Of a DNA stretch of 64,000 nt, positions 57,501 to 64,000 are shown piece by piece. Origin of the DNA: Talinum fruticosum (Eukaryota > Streptophyta > Magnoliopsida > Caryophyllales > Talinaceae); assembly GCA_021018815.1 (NCBI GenBank), contig JAITYX010000052.1, positions 486,501 to 550,500 of the forward strand. The letters run 5' to 3'. The notes under the pieces are model-generated. The model was given only the letters and a program-made list of their open reading frames with translations. It did not search any database and was not told the origin of the DNA. Position 1 is the first letter of the stretch. Each line of letters opens with the position of its first letter. Both the position numbers and the translations under genes were made by a program.

Positions 57501-58709
57501 TTAAGGGTATCAAGTCTCACATCTTAGTCGTCCAGCAGAAGAACAATCAGGATTCAGTATCTGCAAAAAAGGATAACACATTACAACGAACAAGCAGTGA
57601 AAGAGGAGCAGTTTCGAATGACAAAGTTTTGAAAGATGGCTTAGTTTACTTCTTCCAGTTTCTTGTGCTGGACAAAAACATAATCAACCTCAGCATGTTC
57701 GATTATGAAATTTACAGCACCTGGACCTGCAAGTACAATTGCAGGCATCCAAAGTCCAAATGAGAAACTAATGAGCTCAATATCAAGTCAAAATAAATAC
57801 AAATCAGAGCAGCAGGTCATGCCAAACAAGTTCTTACCCAGGGTATCGTAAAGAGGGACACATATCAAGCTGTGAGCATTGCAGGCCTACCCCAAAAATG
57901 CAAAAGAAAAGAGAAACTAATTAAATAGAAAAAGGCTCGAAATCACAAGTGACAACACTTTTTGAGGTGGGAGGTAAAATGGGCCATGAAGCAGACCTCC
58001 ATTGCCACAATCCACTGAGGACAATTAGCACCATAGATGCCAATCCTGGCACCCTACAGGATAGAAGAAAATCGACTTTATTCAAGAAAGAAATACTTAT
58101 CAAGTTTAATATTCAAAAAATGGAAAAAAAAAAAAAGAACAGAAAGCAAGGATTAACAAAGTGTAGGCTTACAGGCTGAGCACCACATGCCCGTAATGCA
58201 GAACCAACAGCTAAAATCTCTTCAAACACTTGCTTGTATGTTTTCCACACATAAGGTCCCCACTATTGACACCTCAAAAGAAGGAGCAAATTCATCCGTT
58301 AAAACCATGCTCCAAATTAGAGAAAGATTGTCATACAGCTTTGCTGATGGCAGATAGTGCAGAAATGATTTAGTTCTTTCTAAAAATATAATCTTACCTT
58401 GCCATTGACGAAATTACGCCATCCCAACATCTTATTGCCTGGATGCTTCTCAGCAGCAAGTCTACAAATTCGAAGGGAAAATCAATCCAAATTACGTTAA
58501 ACAACAGCTTTTCCAAGCATGAATATGATTAATTCCTATTTTCAAGCTAGTCAGGTAGAGCACCTGAATGAATCCCAGGCAGTAGACAGGTCAGGGTCAG
58601 AAGGCGGGAACTCATTCTCAGAGAGACGGTTCCGGTAGATGGGACCCACTGCTGGCCGCCCGTCTTGTCCATCCCTTCCGTTACTTACCTGTACTGAGAA
58701 GCTCTTCAT
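54578..58709 (-). CDS. LACS: long-chain acyl-CoA synthetase, LACS1-like (one-base frameshift)
   Basis: Activates long-chain fatty acids to acyl-CoA using ATP. Eighteen exons: 58564-58709, 58398-58461, 58173-58262, 57997-58053, 57838-57886, 57650-57726, 57521-57560, 57326-57420, 57021-57188, 56722-56832, 56471-56558, 56277-56343, 56091-56166, 55787-55904, 55306-55689, 54970-55152, 54724-54843 and 54578-54625. They total 1981 nt, one base more than 660 codons, matching Arabidopsis LACS1 (660 aa). The start reads [20 protein letters not shown]. Motifs: AMP-binding [13 protein letters not shown] (exon 9), PLAHILDR (exon 10), [12 protein letters not shown] (exons 11-12), SGAAPWS (exon 14), [19 protein letters not shown] and [18 protein letters not shown] (exon 15). 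Exon 15 carries one extra base near 55537-55550 between LAEP and EICVRGK. Intron 11 has a GC donor (AAG/GCACGT). The start codon context and length fit a complete gene; whether the shift is real decides if it is functional. Confidence 0.88.
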
Positions 58710-59345
58710 CCTTTATTTATTACTCCGTATTTGCTTACCTTCACAACATCTGCACTGCATACACCCAAATGGAATCACATCATATCATATCATACGATAG
58801 GCTGATGAATTAATTTTCAAATCAATGGCCACGTCAAAGGAGAAAAATTAACAGCAGAAATTATGCACTTTAAAAAGAAGCAGTTTTACATAAAAGTTGA
58901 GTGGTTTGACACCCATGGAGCACTGCCCTTGTGTTGGTGTGGGAATTGATGATGGTTTTTGTAGTGGAAACTAAACAACTTGGCTCACATGAATTTTGCT
59001 TCCCCTTTTCCCTCGCTTTATTTATTTATTTTCCCTCTTTCACAAGTTTTGCTCAAGCATAAATCAAGGTCCAGATAAGACAACAATAATAACAATAATA
59101 CCGACTATACCCGCCGAACAAAACTTAGATGAATTTAATAAGATATATACACTTATTTGAAAAGGCCAAATGTAGCACAATGAAAGAGATATTAATGGTT
59201 TGTGCCACCTGCATTCATCCTCAAAACAGAACCCCAGAAAGCATTGAGCAAATGGTAATTGTGTTAACTTCCCATTGGAAAAGAAAGAGCATATCAGGGA
59301 CGCAACTCAGCAGAGAGATAGATAGATGGATGGATAGAAAGAGCA

Positions 59346-59376
<31 letters not shown>

Positions 59377-61336
59377 GAGAGAGAGTCCTTACAGATGGGA
59401 AGTTGGAAGGAAGAAAGGAGCGATGAGGTGCTGATGAATTGAGCAAGACCTGATAAATATATTACTAACATAAGAAAGAAAGCTGATGATGTGTGGGATA
59501 TTTATTTACTCTTTTTGTGGAATTGATTTTGGAAGCACTTGAAACTTGGGAGTCTAAAAGAGGACGAAGTTAGTTGAGCCACATTTAGTTGCTCTTTAGC
59601 GCCCCCCAAAAAAAAAAAAAATATCCCCCACACCCAAATCCCCCTAAACCCAGGCCAATCAACTTATATCGGTCGTTTTCAGTTTTCACAGAGAGCTGAC
59701 ATTAATATACACCAGGCTTTGTGTCAGTTGGAGCTGGCACTAAATTCTGCATTGAATTATTTTCTATTCATATTGATTGGCTTTTGATCTTGATATAATA
59801 TGATGAGTATGACTAGCTAATCCAGGGATGAACAAGTTCCCCCCTCCTTTTACTGCTTCCAACACCTGAAAGAAGGGTGGGAGCAGAAAAGGCACCACCA
59901 CGGCCACCACTTAGCAGGCGCTAAAAGTCACAAAGCGGGGAGTTGGTTCACTGACATCCTGTCAGTAAATAGATGACTACTTAATTAAATACCTGCAAAT
60001 TGTACACATGAGTAATCTGCCTAATTTAGATCTCTTCAAGTGAAACTCATACTGAAAGTTGCTGCTATTGTACTCAAACTATCCACCTAAAGAATAATTG
60101 TGGATAATTTTATAAGTCAGAAACAGATTAAAATGATCGTATCTACTAGGAGATAGAGTTACAATTACAAAACTAATTTTAGAGTAAGGTTGTTACGTAA
60201 GACTCAATCATATCAAGATATACCTCTTAGACGGGACTCCCGAAATATAGATCTTATTTGATTTGGAATAATAGATATTTAAGGCTATTAACAATGGCAA
60301 GCTACATGGAGAGTGTAGCCAAAAAATATATTTGTATAAAACGATTTTATGAAGATTCCTCCGTAGACCATGTGGGCAAATATGTATTTGTTCACTATTT
60401 TGTGATGAGACCATCTTGCAGAATTAATCAAATAGTAACATCAGACCCACAGAGGTTGGTTCGGGTCCCATTAATCATCTGAAAATAATGAAGTATTTTT
60501 AATATACTACAATAATTAAATATTTCCTGTGTCCGCATTGTCATCTGATGGGCAACCAGGTAGGTAATCACCATTTCCATCGAAAGCTTAGGATAAAAGT
60601 TAGATTTCCGCATAGCTGGTAGTCGCACTACATTAACACGGAAGACCCCCATTAAAACGAGTGTGCTTGGTGGAGATTTGAGAAGTGCAGTCTCATGTAA
60701 ATTTTGTTGGTATTGTCCATTGTCATTGGTCATCTCATCTGTTGGCCCTTCTTGATTCTGATTTAACCTCCAGGTTTGTTGTTGCATTAGGATTTAGAGT
60801 AAAGATCATGTGGCATTAGAGATTATTAAACACGAATACCAACCTTATAACACACTTATTGCTTCCACCTCGCCATCCTCTTCTTACGCTCACCCAAGAC
60901 AGCTAGCTATTACTTCTATTACACCCATTCAATCAATAACACTCGCCAACCACCCCATGTCGCATAGCCAGTCAGGATGTGCCACATTGCATTAGAGCCC
61001 ATAGCTATAATGCTCTTCACAAGCTTGATTGCCCAATCAATAAAATTGCACAAAAATCCTTGTATTCTTCTTAAATGATCGCATTCTTGCGACTGCTTAC
61101 ATTAATGAATTCCAACGACTTTGCATTCTGTCTTTCCTTTTGTCTTTATATAAAAATTCAGGTTTACAATATATTCTGCACCACGCAGGTGATTTAAATA
61201 CAGTAGTAAATAAGCCATTGCCATTGGAGTACCTTAAAAATAAAAATGATACAGAATTACAAAAAAATAAAATAAAATTTAGATGTAGTAGTGATATTTA
61301 CACGCAAGATGAGAAAATGGTTAAAATAATAAATAC
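58710..61336. other. upstream region of LACS and adjoining intergenic DNA
   Basis: The first 90 bases (to 58798) are shared with the truncated duplicate. A GA run lies at about 59346-59385, inside a non-protein reading frame. On the minus strand at 60428-60787 an ATG-initiated frame of 119 codons (MQQQTWRLNQNQEG, later PKLSMEMVITYLVAHQMTMR) could be a decayed gene or transposon fragment; I do not recognise it. The remainder shows nothing coding. Confidence 0.45.
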
Positions 61337-61526
61337 TACTCCTTCCATTCCATATCTATCTTCCTAAATGCTAATTTTTTAAGAATATTATAGATTTGTT
61401 AATAAAAGAATAGTATGATAAAAACGACGCAAAGCTATTAGCCAGCAATGTATTTAAGGACTAGTTAAGAATATTATTTTAGAACAAAATAATTGTAAAA
61501 AAATCCTTAAAGGAATGGAGGGAGTA
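61337..61526. mobile_element. Stowaway-like MITE
   Basis: The 186-bp element 61339-61524 begins CTCCTTCCATTCC and ends GGAATGGAGGGAG, inverted repeats with one mismatch, flanked by TA on both sides. This is the standard Stowaway/Tc1-mariner signature. The interior is AT-rich without coding sequence. Confidence 0.9.
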
Positions 61527-62395
61527 CTAAAAATGAAAATGGAAAAAAAGCAGGTTAGGCTCGTGGAGTTAAGGACAAGACCGGAGATGTTATGGTTAGC
61601 AGAGCAGGCCAATTAATGGATGCGGGGAAGGACTAGGAATAGAATAGCAGTGTAAGCAGGAGGTTGGTGGCTTCATTCAAGAACGTTATTTATTTTGCCA
61701 ACTACCCAATTACTACAATACTCCGCGTCAGCGAGTTGCCAATAATAAATGAAGACAACGACTGCCATACTATATACTAATAACTACGAGTACTCATCCA
61801 ATTAAATTCATCCCCAACTTAGTACACTAACTAGTCAAGTCCCAGTGCTTAACACTTGCCTGCCATACTATATACTAATATCTTTGGATTCCTGTTTGGT
61901 AGCTCTAACTGAGTCACCCAAGCTCAGGTTCCGGTTCCGATTCCAACTCAACTAAAACCATGGTAGAACAGTTGATTAACGTTGCCTTATGCTTACCACA
62001 TCCATCTCCACCGCTCACCTACTTGTTTTCTCTTCAAAAATTATAAAGCATTCTTATTGCATGGTAGAACAATTAATTTTTCGATAGAACAAGACATGAC
62101 ATGTCTAGTTGACACATATTGGTAAAAACAATAGTTATATAATGTTTTATGTATCACAATTACCTTTTTCATATTTATTAGTTGTAATTGTAAGGAGGAC
62201 TGTATTTGGATGTCAATAAGACAACTAATAGTGGTGTGTGCCATACAAATGTAAGATAACGTTAATATTTTAAGGTGCAAGCACAGTTTTTGCTTATTCG
62301 AAATGTGTTGGCGAGCGTCCAAGGAGTTAGCTGGTGCTTATAGCATGATAGGAGCATGTGGGAGTTGCCCTAGCTCAACAACCACCATAACCATG
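61527..62395. other. intergenic region without recognisable genes
   Basis: A short direct repeat TGCCATACTATATACTAAT occurs at 61764 and 61861. The minus-strand reading frame at 62041-62322 has no protein-like composition. No other structure was delimited. Confidence 0.5.
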
Positions 62396-62769
62396 GGTAT
62401 TGAACGAGTACTCCGGGATAAATTTTGGTGATGTAGCCAAGGATGTTCAACAAGTTAATGATGAGAAACTAAATAAAGCAATTTTTGAGGTAGGCACTTT
62501 TAGTTGTAACTTGTATAATCTGGATCAGCTTGTTAGCTTCTATTATTTGTCTGATGCTATGCTATGCTGTAGGAGGTAAATTGAGACTTGCTATAAAGAA
62601 CTACGGCAGAGTGGTGGATGTACTAGCCATTGTGGACGGGGACTGCACTGTGAGGTACGATGGACCACAGACCATAGGCTCCAGAATCAAGGCCACTATT
62701 AAGGAAAGGTTTCCATACATTCATAAACGTGGTTTTTACCGGCTAGCTAAGCGATGCTCGCTTCTCTGA
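62396..62769 (+). pseudogene. two exon-like fragments of an unrecognised gene (NifU-like?)
   Basis: Fragment A (about 62402-62489) reads INFGDVAKDVQQVNDEKLNK and ends at a GTAGGC donor. Fragment B starts after CTGTAG at 62573 and reads KLRLAIKNYGRVVDVLAIVD, then GDCTVRYDGPQTIGSRIKAT and IKERFPYI, with a stop at 62767-62769. B has the helix, strand, strand, helix order of NifU-like domains but lacks the CxxC cysteines, as in degenerate second NifU domains of plastid NFU proteins; this is only a resemblance. Fragment A ends at a codon boundary while B needs one base from the previous exon, so they do not join cleanly. A decayed gene fragment is the simplest reading. Confidence 0.4.
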
Positions 62770-63007
62770 ATTCACTATGTCCTAGTCCATAGGCTCATTC
62801 CTTAAATGGGTACTTGCTTATTGAATGGTATGGATTGCACAATTGCTGTGCACCAGTTCTTTCACCATCAGATTGTTGGACTATCTGTGATAATATAAGA
62901 GATAACATCGAATAGACAAGTACATTTTCAGTTTTACTGACAAAATTATGTCATCAAACATGAAATATCAGAATTACGATCTAATGGTGTTAGATCAGTG
63001 TGCAATT

Positions 63008-63536
63008 TTACATCTTATCCTTTCCCTTAACAGCCAAAATGATTGATTTCAGCCATCGCGAAAAGTTGCTTAAGAAGGGTGTATAGACAAAATAACAAGT
63101 GATGGTCCAGCTGACGAGACCCTGCACATCACAATCAACTCTTCATATATACCTTGACGAGTAATAAATAGATTAAAAGATGTACCAAGAATATTTGTTT
63201 TTGAGTAACCTCGCCAAGAATGTGTACATCTGCTTCAGGATAGTACCATAGATGAAAATACCTGTGAATTAGCAGGAGCAAATTTTGTTAAGAATAGTGG
63301 AGTTAAGAAGATATCTGTGTCTTTGAGTCTAAATATGTAGGCTTTACTTCATAAGTGGAATTTCAGCCAGTGGGCAGGTGAGGCCCACTATGCACGCCAG
63401 GGCAAAACCAAGCCATGTCCCATCTGCTAGAAACCATATGAATTCTGCAGCTGCAAACAATGCATAGGCCTCAATGTTGGAGGGTACTCTTGAGTTGTAC
63501 AACTGGGCACTTAGTTCAATGAATAACACCAATGAT
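63008..63536 (-). CDS. multi-pass membrane protein, three 3' exons (gene continues right)
   Basis: Exons 63348-63536, 63210-63261 and 63008-63121 join in phase at GT-AG borders and end at a TAA (63010-63008). Exon one reads [20 protein letters not shown], then [40 protein letters not shown] and LMK. Exon two gives [17 protein letters not shown] and exon three [20 protein letters not shown] to KGKDKM. There are two or three hydrophobic spans. I recall this W(F/Y)[19 protein letters not shown] motif from an uncharacterised plant (probably plastid) membrane family; the function is unknown. Upstream exons were not found in the remaining 460 bases and probably lie beyond the window. Confidence 0.7.
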
Positions 63537-64000
63537 CTGTGATGTGAATAAATAACAGAGAAATACAAGAGTCCATGTCATTGTTGGGGAAAATTTATCG
63601 AGTGCATAGTATATTGGAAAAAAAGCTTGACTTTTATTTCCCTTGGTTTCCCCAGCATGACTACGCAACTTGGTCCAGATTTTAGAAGCAGTCGATATTT
63701 ATGCACATTGATTCCGTGAAGTTTGGGAAGTTGTTCTAACATCTCTAAGTGACAAAACTATAACATCATGCGTGAAGGAAAAAATGAAATGGGGCACACT
63801 TTTGATACCTTGCCTTCTTTTTTTTTCTTTTTTTGGGGGGGCGCTGTTTCATATAAAGTTATTAATGCTACATCGTGCAGGTTTTTCAATTGAAGGAGAT
63901 GTACTCATCTGTGAAATGTTGTACTTGATTGTTACCAATAAATTTAAATTTTTTGGCCGGTGTGGGCAGGTTTAGAATCTCAGTGTTCCATGGTGGGTCA
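63537..64000. other. intron of the membrane-protein gene (inferred)
   Basis: AT-rich DNA upstream of an intact splice acceptor at 63537-63538 (minus strand), with long T and G runs at 63818-63841. No exon was identified, so this is probably intron. Confidence 0.45.

Noticed and set aside
59129..59434. 101-codon frame upstream of LACS
   Set aside because: It runs through a GA microsatellite (RERERERES string), and its N-terminal part has no recognisable motif.

Overview
This window is nuclear DNA from a flowering plant. Genes have many short exons joined at GT-AG borders. Coding regions match plant-specific families: FCA (flowering time), a PLS-class PPR protein, a plant LACS and secreted glycine-rich proteins. 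The DNA between them is AT-rich and full of plant transposons. The species cannot be named from sequence alone; a eudicot is likely.

Layout, left to right. (1) 1-12.2 kb: a tandem pair of secreted glycine-rich protein genes (4.7-6.1 and 8.4-8.8 kb) with related promoters, surrounded by MITEs and a Pack-MULE-like element. (2) 14-17.3 kb: remnant of an LTR retrotransposon. (3) 17.5-35.8 kb, minus strand: an FCA-like gene. Thirteen exons were placed by hand and every phase fits. They encode two RRMs and a WW domain split across two exons. Intron 11 is about 10.9 kb and holds two LINEs pointing away from each other; one of them contains a hAT-type MITE. (4) 40.4-41.5 kb: a three-exon gene for a small single-span membrane protein. 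(5) 42.4-45.9 kb: a non-autonomous Ty1/copia element with target-site duplications and a hAT element inside its 3' LTR. (6) 46.2-47.8 kb: a broken duplicate of the 5' half of the LACS gene. (7) 47.9-49.5 kb: an intronless PPR gene. (8) 50.3-54.2 kb: LTR-retrotransposon remnants with unusual hairpin-rich tandem repeats. (9) 54.6-58.7 kb, minus strand: an 18-exon LACS1-like long-chain acyl-CoA synthetase with a single-base frameshift in exon 15. (10) 62.4-63.5 kb: two exons of an unrecognised gene and the 3' exons of a multi-pass membrane protein that runs off the right edge.

The genes do not form one pathway. FCA acts in nuclear RNA processing, LACS in fatty-acid activation, the PPR protein probably in organellar RNA processing, and the GRPs in the cell wall. 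What links the window is its transposon history. Target-site duplications and nesting give an insertion order at several places, and both a promoter and coding exons carry insertions. I found no clearly new biological system. The most informative items are the FCA intron nest, the LACS duplication with its hAT-hit exon and exon 7/8 fusion, the Pack-MULE candidate and the palindromic repeat arrays. Exon coordinates were derived by eye and could be off by one base in places.
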